NCBI GenBank assembly: GCA_018812705.1
Contig: JAHJCZ010000007.1
Span: 1-35,401, forward strand
Reading direction: 5' to 3'
DNA length: 35,401 bases
DNA from: Candidatus Omnitrophota bacterium
Lineage (GTDB): Bacteria; Omnitrophota; Gorgyraeia; Zapsychrales; Zapsychraceae
Numbering within the stretch: position 1 is the first letter of the stretch; every line of letters begins with the position of its first letter. Positions 18,101 through 26,172 of this stretch are shown here, piece by piece. The position numbers were made by a program, and so were the translations under genes. The notes below the pieces were generated by a model, which was not told the origin of the DNA, searched no databases, and saw only the letters and a program-made list of their open reading frames with translations.

Positions 18101-19733
18101 TAAAGCCATCTGCTATCCATAATTCATCATTTCCTTCAACAGGAGGCGCAAATGTACCTCTTAAAATTATTTTCGAGAAATCCTCATTAGATGAAAGAGA
18201 CCCGTCAACATAACCATCTTGTTGCCATTCCATATCAGGACTTACAAAACCCGCAAAAAATGTTCCGTTGAATGAAACATCTTGATTAGGCGGTTCTGGG
18301 GATGGTTCAGGTTCGGGTAATGGTTCTGGTGATGGTTCGGGATCAGGTGTCAGACTATCCAAAATGTTATCAGATGTGTTCCCTGCATCTTTTGTATTAC
18401 CAATAAGGTCTTCAGACTCACTGTCGCTTTTATTAATACCAGTATCCGCATCATACAAATAAGTTCCTGTTGTTCCCTCAGGGGCAGAATACCCTTCAAT
18501 ACCGCTTCCGGGCTCCCATCCACCTCCCATCTCCATGCGTTCTTTCTGTGTTGTAAATTTAGGTATAGAAACATTACCCTTGTTATCTGCAGTGGAATTT
18601 TCTCCAATACCAACTTTTTGCTCTAGACCACTTAGTAAACTTCTAATAAAACCAAAGCCTCCTTCAAAAAAGGTTTTAGTCTCTTCCTTTGTTGTTTCAA
18701 CAACCATAATAGTTCCACGAACACCGCAAGTAGCTACTGGGGTTTTTATTTGAAAACTTGAATCGCCTTTCAAATTTTCAACCGTTGCCCGGACTTTTCC
18801 CATGCTCAATTCAAATGAATTCTCAAATTCTCCATTGGTAGAATCAACAATTAATCTGCTAATAACAAGACGTGAATTAGGCTTCATGTTTATAGCATTG
18901 CTGTTATCAAATTTTATCTCTATCATGCCATCTATGCCTGTTTCGATAATATCGCCTTCACTAAGCACATCGTTAATCTGCGATACGCGAGGATTTATTG
19001 TTCCTTCTTTTGTGATTCTTACATCTCCGTAAAATTTTGTAATTGCTCCTGAAATTTTGCCTAAATCTTTTCTTCTTGAAATTGAAGGGGGTGGGGTTGT
19101 ATCTTGCTCGTGAAATTTCTTCTCAATTTCTAAATAAGGCCTAGGGCCTTGGGGTTGTTCTTCTAAAGAAATCACAACGCTATTACCAGGCGGGATCATA
19201 ACCGGGGGAAGCTCAGGCTCGGCTAAATTAATAACAGCAAGATTTCCTGAATTCACAAGCATCCCGCTTGTGCCACCTTGATAAAAAGCAAAAATATCTG
19301 AACCTTTAATTGTACCTTTTGCATTTGGCGTATTAATCGCAAAAGGCTCTACTCCTTCATATTTTTCAATAATAGTTCTGACTTTTCCGCGCTGAACTAA
19401 TATAGCGGCTGATTCTCTTTTATTATTTTCACCCAGCCTGTAATCCTTTATCTCTAAGCGGGTGTTCTGCGCCAGCTGAATGATCGATTTATCATAAAAG
19501 CTTATCTCCGATTTTGAGTTAGATTTGGTTCGGACAATGTCTCCAACAAAAATCGGCTCATTTTCCCTCAATGGAACGATATTCCCTGAGTCAGCCCTTA
19601 AGACATCGACTCTTCCCTCAGTATAGGAAATTTTGCCAACCTCTACCGATGCAAAGGCAAGCGGACAGATAAGCAATACGCAGAAGAAACATAGTAATAT
19701 TTTGCATATTAAGCTTCTTTTAATAGTTTCCAT
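15198..19733 (-). CDS. Large exported FecR-domain protein with two FecR domains, PEP-rich linker and three tandem approx. 290-aa beta-rich repeats
   Basis: 1511 aa; signal peptide; EGRVDVLRADSGNIVPLRENEPIFVGDIVRTKSNSKSEISF and FYGDVRITKEGTINPRVSQINDVLSEGDIIETGIDGMIEIKF...VATCGVRGTIMVV; linker PDPEPSPEPLPEPEPSPEPP. Confidence 0.88.
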   Translation of the reverse strand: METIKRSLICKILLCFFCVLLICPLAFASVEVGKISYTEGRVDVLRADSGNIVPLRENEPIFVGDIVRTKSNSKSEISFYDKSIIQLAQNTRLEIKDYRLGENNKRESAAILVQRGKVRTIIEKYEGVEPFAINTPNAKGTIKGSDIFAFYQGGTSGMLVNSGNLAVINLAEPELPPVMIPPGNSVVISLEEQPQGPRPYLEIEKKFHEQDTTPPPSISRRKDLGKISGAITKFYGDVRITKEGTINPRVSQINDVLSEGDIIETGIDGMIEIKFDNSNAINMKPNSRLVISRLIVDSTNGEFENSFELSMGKVRATVENLKGDSSFQIKTPVATCGVRGTIMVVETTKEETKTFFEGGFGFIRSLLSGLEQKVGIGENSTADNKGNVSIPKFTTQKERMEMGGGWEPGSGIEGYSAPEGTTGTYLYDADTGINKSDSESEDLIGNTKDAGNTSDNILDSLTPDPEPSPEPLPEPEPSPEPPNQDVSFNGTFFAGFVSPDMEWQQDGYVDGSLSSNEDFSKIILRGTFAPPVEGNDELWIADGFSGTDDSGTAYIGMIAGTKEDDLLDAFLYSLYIREDDAGDRYAGYVFSNDISGVFDPGVEQGTFDGEGNLVFGFEYPTSVSPSELYIGTDAVVEHRNIEADIIGDITGAYSVSIDTARIADQSWDIWSFGAEGTFSTLPLDDWEAVLGSATYGEFSASYLLWKINGSPTSYNKLQGTISGKNLYVDMSGDSSLGVLMIDNGDFIGTLGDGTWYGIGAGIGSAEQALQLGGYFNGQFAEFGEGLGNESGSIDAIMGTTASIWDGTTSILVMGEYSNPADQNLWTDNGNFEAITQDGSRLLGVIGGISNNGSAQAGLLAFYIRPDDVGFRAGYLMSNDLSGNFYNDLGMFELDGSLNYYQDFPTMYSPEDLESALDDNIEIYGDIVGGSGFYGGLSLDATNIKDQNWGLFYGGAGGSLITPLGDGWQISMNGVGFEPDSNIIDSYIMGQMTGDGWSNNEFSGIFSGQYISINSLGIFSGDILGVYDQSQESWEALMLGSSSEIEQLTSSGGLMATVRDHDMNADLLEGLIGLRDNIWDGGASFVSMGKAEFWVRGTDDFIWYGAPQSFYSYDPYGDDGSGRYSTFEDEQNDNQYGSLVGLSVGRTNDGFMEGILYSIYVDPEGNFGVASDNNLLGMYDNETEMYLLEGYLGLSTPKSGYPLAPEDLYTNLSFSDVTGNPEVGGFTIGGDINLEEFSSSLVSLYNLDWGIFELHGAGTYADNISDSWTVDGMTGMTSDVDTYRLGGSWLGSMAGSIWSENRIDGQLDAVWIQLRRDGTLSGHTITASEVLGNYVEIESESGTFQVASAGEWVEVDSLLDLAGQYDDITNLAGPNIPITEVYTSLLSGSGMFESGGSLNIVSMNMDFYVNDDFYNFISNGIWAAKIDGTFTNPVGMAWTANVTGNLRNTMTEGIDGTVSATFSGTDFDNGHWQADVIGSTSTDITFQGVAGGTIDSGLLTFTGAGTGTYQTP
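18290..18352 (-). repeat. Low-complexity PEP-repeat linker coding region
   Basis: GGTTC/GGTTCTGGTGAT-type DNA repetition encoding PDPEPSPEPLPEPEPSPEPP. Confidence 0.8.
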
Positions 19734-19803
19734 TTTTATTACCTCGTTATTTTTGTCAAGGGCTCGACCTTAACTTTGAATAGTCCTAGACATATTATAT
19801 TAA

Positions 19804-21339
19804 TTAAAATTTCAATTGAATGCTGGTGCTGTAAATGTTACGTGCATATTTATAGATGCTGATATTGGAATCATTATTTACATGCGTATACTGCATTTGG
19901 AACTCGCAATTTTTAGTTAATTTGTAAGCAAGCAATGTCGAGGCAGTGGAAACGTCATCTTCTCTTTTGATATCGAAAACCGTATGCGTATTTAGAAATC
20001 TCTGCATAAGAAAATCACCGGAAACAGTCAAATTAAGCTTATCATTAACAGGAACAAGCACTGTAGCCGTAACTCTATTGCCGAACTGGTCCCAGTTATT
20101 GCCTTCTGCCCAGTCATTGTTAAATCCATAGCGCAAATTTACAAATCCTTTTTTCTTTGCGAAAAATAGATATCCGCCGATATTTGCGATGATTTCATTG
20201 GCGTCCCGGTCCTCATCCGCAGTTGAGGGGGTCCAAAGAAAATTTTTATTATTGTATTTTAGAGATAATTGACCCATCTTGGATGGTCCTACCATAAAAT
20301 TGTAAACACCGCCAACAGCAGGATTTGAAAGATAAGACCGCTCATCAACCATTGCGTGACTGTAAGTAATAGGAAATGTTAAAAGACCATTTTTTAAAGT
20401 AAAGCTCGGCTGAACTACAACCGTATTGGATAACGTATCATAAAAGCCCAAATCAAACTGTTTGGAATAATAAAAAAGATGCTGTGCCTTAATGCCAAAT
20501 GTTTTATCAAAACGATGATTATATTCCACATTTGTTGTATACGTCGTTCTTGAATCAGCGCTGTCTGTAATATTCGTTGCGATCGATGAGTCATCCGACT
20601 TTAAAACAACATTATCATCATACTGCCATGCCGTACCAAAAGAAAATTTCCATGGCCGCATTGCTTCTTCCCGTTTAACCAGAGCATCAATGTATTCATT
20701 AGCGTATTGAGCAATATTAGATGAAGGCTCTAAAAAAATAACTGATTTAAAAGCTTTCTGAGCATCTCTAAAATCCTGAGATTTAAGATGGGCAATACCG
20801 ATCTGATAATCAACAGCCTGCGTCATTGTTTTATCCAACTCTTTTGCAGTTTCAAAAGAAACAATGGCAGCTTCACCTTTATCCTCTTTCAAAAGAACAA
20901 GGCCCTTTAAAAAAGCCACTTGAGCCGGACGAATCCCTTCCTTTTCTGCCTCGACAATCCATTTCTTCGCTTCTTCCAATTCATTAACATTGTATAAACA
21001 ATCGATCAGTTCAACAAGAGCACCTATAATTTTTGGCGTAAAGGTAACAGCATTTCTTAAATAAGGAATCGCTTTTTTATACTGCTGGAGCCTTTTGTAA
21101 TCAAGGCCTAAATAATAAGCGACAAGTGAAGATTCGGGGTCATCTTTGACTGCTTGCTGCAAAGTTGCAAGCGCTTCATCATAATTTTCATGTTTGTATT
21201 GCCCAATACCTTTTTCAAGAATGGGACTTATCTTTTTTTCCTGGGATTCACTTGCGGGAATAATTATTAACATCAATACGGCAAGCATTGAAGACGTTAA
21301 ACTTAATTTAAATCTTCCTATCTTATTTAAGGTCAACAC
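19804..21339 (-). CDS. TPR-repeat protein with C-terminal outer-membrane beta-barrel
   Basis: 511 aa; several TPRs (YDEALATLQQAVKDDPESSLVAYYLGLDYKRLQQYKKAIPYL...), then alternating beta strands ending in F (STSIQLKF). GTG start with GGAGCG upstream. Confidence 0.82.
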   Translation of the reverse strand: MLTLNKIGRFKLSLTSSMLAVLMLIIIPASESQEKKISPILEKGIGQYKHENYDEALATLQQAVKDDPESSLVAYYLGLDYKRLQQYKKAIPYLRNAVTFTPKIIGALVELIDCLYNVNELEEAKKWIVEAEKEGIRPAQVAFLKGLVLLKEDKGEAAIVSFETAKELDKTMTQAVDYQIGIAHLKSQDFRDAQKAFKSVIFLEPSSNIAQYANEYIDALVKREEAMRPWKFSFGTAWQYDDNVVLKSDDSSIATNITDSADSRTTYTTNVEYNHRFDKTFGIKAQHLFYYSKQFDLGFYDTLSNTVVVQPSFTLKNGLLTFPITYSHAMVDERSYLSNPAVGGVYNFMVGPSKMGQLSLKYNNKNFLWTPSTADEDRDANEIIANIGGYLFFAKKKGFVNLRYGFNNDWAEGNNWDQFGNRVTATVLVPVNDKLNLTVSGDFLMQRFLNTHTVFDIKREDDVSTASTLLAYKLTKNCEFQMQYTHVNNDSNISIYKYARNIYSTSIQLKF

Positions 21340-21486
21340 TTTTCGCTCCTTTTATAACCAGATAATAATAAATTTATAGACTATTACTTATCATGATTAT
21401 AAATATAAGTCAATTGAATTTCCCTACCAAATGACTTCCCTATGAATTCCCAGTAAATTTTATATAAAGAATATGATTAGAGAATA

Positions 21487-21515
21487 AATATAATACTTAA
21501 ACTAACAAATGTCAA
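21487..21515 (-). promoter_or_regulatory. Sigma70-type promoter for the TPR/FecR cluster
   Basis: Minus strand TTGACA(21515-21510)-N17-TATATT(21492-21487). Confidence 0.65.
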
Positions 21516-21610
21516 TATGACAGCCTAGGACTAAGTGTCTCATGTTGTGTGGGTCTGGATTATTAGGATTTGCTTTGAAAAGACTAATTTCCTAAAATTT
21601 AATAAAAAAG

Positions 21611-21646
21611 AAAAAGGCAGAGAGTATCGTTACTATCTGCCTTTTT
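21611..21646 (-). terminator. Intrinsic terminator downstream of the 25235-21673 gene set
   Basis: AAAAAGGCAGATAGTA-ACGA-TACTCTCTGCCTTTTT on minus strand: 11 bp, one mismatch, 4 bp, U-tract. Confidence 0.88.
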
Positions 21647-21672
21647 AACATTAAAGATATTTTTCTAAGAAT

Positions 21673-22242
21673 CTATTCGAGTCCAGCTTTTTGCTTATAA
21701 TTCGTATTCTTCATATAAATCAGAAGGTTTTTAGCATATTCAATTCTCTCTTGCCCAAGCCATGTTTCCAAGTCCAAGGTCTTTAGTTCTTCTATATCAA
21801 ACTTACCGTCATTGTTGGAATCAATTAATCTTTTCTCTTTTGATTCCTCAATATCCATTTGCCCATCATAATTCGAGTCAATCAATGTCATCTGCTTATC
21901 ATTATCAATCACATAATCAGCTGCACCATCATAATTTGTATCACTCTCAATAAGATATCGTTGATCATTTCGATGATAGCTCCAGCCATCGGCTTTTCCA
22001 TCCATGTTAGAATCGATCTCTACCTTGATTTTTTGACCGTTTTTATAGAAGAACAAGGCTCGTTTATCAACAATGCCATCAAAATTAAAATCTTCTTCTA
22101 GTTTAACGAGATTGGACCCCTTCGTAAAAAACCATTGATCAACTTGATTATCGCCGTTGGTGTCAATTCCTCGAATTTCCTCCGCATTTACGTTAGGGAG
22201 TAAAATTAGCAGTAAGGTTACTATTAAAAATAATCGTTTCAT
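21673..22242 (-). CDS. Secreted protein with six D-x-[NF]-x-D-[GN]-x-x-D calcium-loop-like repeats
   Basis: 189 aa with signal peptide; DTNGDNQVD, DFNFDGIVD, DSNMDGKAD, DTNYDGAAD, DSNYDGQMD, DSNNDGKFD. Confidence 0.82.
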   Translation of the reverse strand: MKRLFLIVTLLLILLPNVNAEEIRGIDTNGDNQVDQWFFTKGSNLVKLEEDFNFDGIVDKRALFFYKNGQKIKVEIDSNMDGKADGWSYHRNDQRYLIESDTNYDGAADYVIDNDKQMTLIDSNYDGQMDIEESKEKRLIDSNNDGKFDIEELKTLDLETWLGQERIEYAKNLLIYMKNTNYKQKAGLE

Positions 22243-22245
22243 TTT

Positions 22246-24153
22246 CTAATTAATTCTCAAAATCAGCATTGTGATGTCATCGGACTGGGGTTCGGTTTTG
22301 ACAAAACGGGTAATATCTTCTCTAACTCCAGATACAATAAAGCGGATATCTTGATCTTGCAAATTGGAGCTTACGGATAGAAACCTTTCTTCAGAAAATA
22401 ATTCTTTGGCTGGATTCATGGCCTCGGTAACACCATCCGTATAAAGAAAAAAGCAATCCCCTTTATTGAGTTTAATTTTTTCAGATTTGAAAGTGAAGTC
22501 CGGCATGGGGCCGAGCACAAATCCTTTTATAATAGTTAGGAATTCGAAACCATTTGCCTGGGTATAAAAAAGTGGCGGATTGTGTCCAGCATTTGAGAAT
22601 TCCAACTCACCTGTTTCAATATCAAGTATGCCGCAAAAAACTGTTGCAAACATGCTAGTACTATTATCGAGGGCGATAATATTGTTTACATTGCAAAGTA
22701 TCTCAGATGCAGAAGAACCACGCAATGCTTCATTTTTCAAAAGGGTTTTGGCGATCATCATAAATAAAGCCGCCGGCACCCCTTTGCCTGAAACATCTCC
22801 AATAACAAAATATAGCTTCTTTTCATCAATCATACAAAAATCATAAAAATCTCCGCCAACTTCTTTTGCCGGTTCCATCGTTGCATAAATGTCAAATTCT
22901 TTTCTATCGGGAAAAGCAGGAAAAGTCCTTGGCAATATGCTGACTTGGATCTCTCTTGCGATGCTAAGCTCACTCTCGATACGTTCCTTAGCAGCTGTGG
23001 TCTCTTGTAATTTACTAATATACTCCTTAAGAGAGATTTTCATATTTGCAAAAGCTTGGGTAAGTAACCCAACCTCATCATTTGATGAAACCATCGGTAA
23101 TTCAGCTTCAAGATCGCCATTCCCAACAGCCTCAGCAGCTTTAGACATTTTGCGCAAAGGGCTAGTTATGGAATTTGCCATAACTATGATCACTGCGACT
23201 AACAAGATCAATCCAAGAAAACCTAAAGTGCAAACCAGGAGTGTTTGATTAACAACATCTTCGAGCAGTTCATCTTCTGGAAAAACAACAGCAAGTGTCC
23301 ATCCGGTAGAAGTTATCGGGGCATAATAAACCCAACTTTTTTTGTTTCGGTCAAATGAAAGAAATGGCACAAACCCAGATTCACCCACTACCATTTTTCT
23401 TCCTATTTTTCTCAAGTTTTCGTCGTTCCTGGATTCCGCAATACTGAAAATAGTCTCATTCATGATCCACTTTTGATTGGGATGAGAAATAATCGTTCCA
23501 TTTTTAGATATTAAATAGGCATCGCCTGTTTTAAGTATCTTTACAGAATTAACAATAGCTGTTAATTTTTCAAGAGAGATATCTGTAGTAATGATCCCAG
23601 CTAATTTTCGTTCTTTGATAGCATTTTCATAAAAAGGGATTGAATATGTAGCCATCAAAACGTCATCAAAATAGGGCTCGCTCCATATTGGCCGATTTAG
23701 TTCGCGTGGGATTTGATACCAATCCAGAAAAAAATACCGATAAGATTCATCTCCCATATATTCTAGCTTAAAGCCGTCTTTTTCTCTGTTATAATAAGGT
23801 CCAAAATAAAGTAAATTCGGATCGAATTGATAAGGTTCAAATGCTATGCCCATTCCGTAGAGCTCTTTGTTATTTTTAACTACCATTTTTAAATATTGGA
23901 CAATTTGCTCTTTGTTCGGTTTAGCTTCTTCAATAAAAAAAGCAGTGTTTTCAGAAACTTTTTCTATGGATGCCAAGGTAATTTGGATCTTGTTGACTGT
24001 TCGCCAGGCAAGATTTTCAGCATTACTGCGGATATTTTTCATAATGATCTGCTTGGATAAAAAATAATTTTGTCCGATAATAAGAATAAATACAATAGAA
24101 ACGCTACCGGATAGAAAAATTATCAATTTAAAGGCAAGGCTTCTATTTTTCAT
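22246..24153 (-). CDS. Cache-HAMP-SpoIIE/PP2C serine phosphatase (membrane sensor)
   Basis: 635 aa; N-terminal TM, dCache-like region, TM, HAMP (NSITSPLRKMSKAAEAVGNGDLEAELP), SpoIIE motifs EPAKEVGGDFYDF, GDVSGKGVPAALFM, LYTDGVTEAMNP, QSDDITML. Confidence 0.9.
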   Translation of the reverse strand: MKNRSLAFKLIIFLSGSVSIVFILIIGQNYFLSKQIIMKNIRSNAENLAWRTVNKIQITLASIEKVSENTAFFIEEAKPNKEQIVQYLKMVVKNNKELYGMGIAFEPYQFDPNLLYFGPYYNREKDGFKLEYMGDESYRYFFLDWYQIPRELNRPIWSEPYFDDVLMATYSIPFYENAIKERKLAGIITTDISLEKLTAIVNSVKILKTGDAYLISKNGTIISHPNQKWIMNETIFSIAESRNDENLRKIGRKMVVGESGFVPFLSFDRNKKSWVYYAPITSTGWTLAVVFPEDELLEDVVNQTLLVCTLGFLGLILLVAVIIVMANSITSPLRKMSKAAEAVGNGDLEAELPMVSSNDEVGLLTQAFANMKISLKEYISKLQETTAAKERIESELSIAREIQVSILPRTFPAFPDRKEFDIYATMEPAKEVGGDFYDFCMIDEKKLYFVIGDVSGKGVPAALFMMIAKTLLKNEALRGSSASEILCNVNNIIALDNSTSMFATVFCGILDIETGELEFSNAGHNPPLFYTQANGFEFLTIIKGFVLGPMPDFTFKSEKIKLNKGDCFFLYTDGVTEAMNPAKELFSEERFLSVSSNLQDQDIRFIVSGVREDITRFVKTEPQSDDITMLILRIN

Positions 24154-25235
24154 TATTTTCTTTCTAAAGGAATATAGAAATTATTAAAATCAAGCATTTC
24201 TTTGATCAAACCGTTGTTCATTAGCTCTTTACTAACATTTTCGTAATCATCTTTTTTAAGATTCCCAATAGAGATTTCTCCATTAACAAGAATAAGTTCC
24301 TTAATCCTTGCGAGCATCCATTTCTGATGGGCGCAATTTTCTGGAAGATGAGCCTCGTGCATGTACTTTAGTACAAGGCTAACTGCTTCTTCTTGATGTT
24401 CAAAGGCATAAAGCCAACCTTCTATTGTTGCATTTACAAAAGCTACTGCCTTTGCTCTGTCTTTGTTGAAATTATCTTCAAGCATATAAATTCCATCTTC
24501 AGGAAAATTCAATCCGTAATCACTAAAGAAAAAAGTGACTAACTCATCAGGGTTAACACCAGCGTTTATGATCGTATGATATTCGTTGTACCACATGGCC
24601 GAGGCAACATCCACGCCATCGTTCAAAAAAAGATTAACTGTGTATGATTGTGGAATAATTTTTACATTTAGTTTAAGTTTTCGGAAAAATGCTTCCGGTT
24701 GTAAGCGCAGTTCACCTTCCCAAAGACTTACCTTTTTGTTTTGAAGGTCTTTGGGCTTTTGTATGCCACTGGATTTTTTCATAATAAGCATGAGAGACGA
24801 CCGCTGTATTAATTGGGCAATATTTACAAGCTTCAATCCTTCTGAGCGTCTCTTAATGGCAGAACTTAACCACATAATGGCAAAATCAGCCTGGTCATTT
24901 TGAAGTAATTTAGAAGGGGAAGTATTTGTGTTTCTTTCTAAAAAACTAACATCTAATCCATATCTTTTGTAAATGCCTTTATCCTTGGCTACATAAAAAC
25001 CAGCAAACTGTGCCTGTGGCTTCCAGGAAAGAATAACTTTTGTATTTTTAAGGTTAGTTGTGTTTGCCTGCGATATTGCCGGATATAAAAAAAATAGAGT
25101 AGATATTGACAGGAGTATTGATACTTTAAAAGAATAGAGTGATCGGCATTGCTTTAAATATTTAAAATATTGTAAAGAAGTGCCTGTTATCGTTGTTTTT
25201 GGGCTCTTAGCTATAACTAAAAATTTTAACAGCAA
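24153..25235 (-). CDS. NMT1/THI5/SsuA-like solute-binding protein
   Basis: LSWKPQAQFAGFYVAKDKGIYKRYGLDVSFLERN...DFAIMWLSSAIKRRSEGLKLVNIAQLIQRS; TAATG overlap with the phosphatase. Start is a TTG without clear SD, so the N-terminus is uncertain. Confidence 0.85.
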   Translation of the reverse strand: MLLKFLVIAKSPKTTITGTSLQYFKYLKQCRSLYSFKVSILLSISTLFFLYPAISQANTTNLKNTKVILSWKPQAQFAGFYVAKDKGIYKRYGLDVSFLERNTNTSPSKLLQNDQADFAIMWLSSAIKRRSEGLKLVNIAQLIQRSSLMLIMKKSSGIQKPKDLQNKKVSLWEGELRLQPEAFFRKLKLNVKIIPQSYTVNLFLNDGVDVASAMWYNEYHTIINAGVNPDELVTFFFSDYGLNFPEDGIYMLEDNFNKDRAKAVAFVNATIEGWLYAFEHQEEAVSLVLKYMHEAHLPENCAHQKWMLARIKELILVNGEISIGNLKKDDYENVSKELMNNGLIKEMLDFNNFYIPLERK

Positions 25236-25258
25236 AATAACCTGTTCCTATTCTACAG

Positions 25259-25299
25259 CTTTAAAAATTGATTTTCCAGTGGCTTGATAATTTTTAAAG
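25259..25299. repeat. 11-bp perfect inverted repeat upstream of the binding-protein gene
   Basis: CTTTAAAAATT-N19-AATTTTTAAAG. Confidence 0.6.
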
Positions 25300-25433
25300 T
25301 ATCTTAACATTCTTTTGAGAATTCACAACATTTTTCCGGTTTGTTCTATCTGTCTTTAAAATTATTTTTGAAAAGTACTCAGTTGTTTTTTTATGTATTG
25401 GGGACCTGATTCACCCGTTTTTGTCCAGGAGCC

Positions 25434-26054
25434 TTAATAATTGTTTAGATAAGGATTTATGGTATTGCTTCTTCCTCTTCGACGATTTGATGACCCTGGT
25501 TTTGCTCCGTGTGATTTAAGCAAATTGATTACTTCCTTATTATTCCTGAAAAAAGCCATTGATAAAGGTGTAACACCTTCGTCGGTTTTTGCGTTCACAT
25601 CTGCTCCATTTTCAATCAGAATTTTAGCAGCTTCAATATGGCCTGGCCTCCCACTTTTAAAAACAGCAAAATGCAAAGGAGTCGATCCGTTTAATGTTCT
25701 CGCGTCAATTTCAGCTCCATGTTCAATTAAAATTATCGCTGCTTTTGGATTCGCCTGTGAAGCTGCTACATGCAAAGGGGTCCCATTATTAGCATTTCTA
25801 ATGTTTACATCAATATTGTATTCATCTAGAAGTACTTTTATGATTTCAAGCTGATTTTTTCCCGCGGCCCAATGCAAAGGGCTTTTCCCTATCTCATCTT
25901 TTGTTGTTAATAAAGACGGGTCATTATCAAGGAGCTCCCTTAGCTTGACAACATCTCCACTTTTTGCGGCTTCGTGGATTTCAGAACAAAAAGAAACACT
26001 GGGAAAAAAGAACAACATTAAACAAATAGATATAGCTAATAAAAATTTCTTCAT
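25434..26054 (-). CDS. Secreted ankyrin-repeat protein
   Basis: 206 aa; signal peptide; IGKSPLHWAAGKNQLEIIKVLLDEYN, NGTPLHVAASQANPKAAIILIEHGAEID, GSTPLHFAVFKSGRPGHIEAAKILIENGADVNAK. Confidence 0.9.
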   Translation of the reverse strand: MKKFLLAISICLMLFFFPSVSFCSEIHEAAKSGDVVKLRELLDNDPSLLTTKDEIGKSPLHWAAGKNQLEIIKVLLDEYNIDVNIRNANNGTPLHVAASQANPKAAIILIEHGAEIDARTLNGSTPLHFAVFKSGRPGHIEAAKILIENGADVNAKTDEGVTPLSMAFFRNNKEVINLLKSHGAKPGSSNRRRGRSNTINPYLNNY

Positions 26055-26079
26055 CTCTGGCCTCCTTTTTGATGTTTTA

Positions 26080-26095
26080 AGATTAATATTAATCT
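26080..26095. promoter_or_regulatory. 16-bp perfect palindrome between divergent genes
   Basis: AGATTAATATTAATCT. Confidence 0.5.
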
Positions 26096-26134
26096 AAGTG
26101 CTTCGTTTTTCTTATCTGAAACTTTTGAATTTAC

Positions 26135-26163
26135 TTGTAAATCTGACGATTTTTAATTATAAT
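26135..26163 (+). promoter_or_regulatory. Sigma70-type promoter
   Basis: TTGTAA(26135-26140)-N17-TATAAT(26158-26163). Confidence 0.55.
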
Positions 26164-26172
26164 GCAAATCCT

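Noticed and set aside
15198-19733. FecR as iron-citrate regulator
   Set aside because: No FecI-type sigma factor, no TonB-dependent receptor and no cytoplasmic FecR N-terminus; the protein has a signal peptide and a large export-type C-terminus.
19781-21533. TAGTCCTAG at 19781-19789 and inverted at 21525-21533 upstream of two cluster genes
   Set aside because: Only 9 bp, opposite orientation and different position relative to the starts; could be chance.
22580-23248. Plus-strand ORFs 22580-22846 and 22889-23248
   Set aside because: Antisense shadows of the SpoIIE phosphatase gene.
25459-25854. 131-aa plus-strand ORF
   Set aside because: Mirror ORF of the ankyrin repeats; repeated composition explains its openness.
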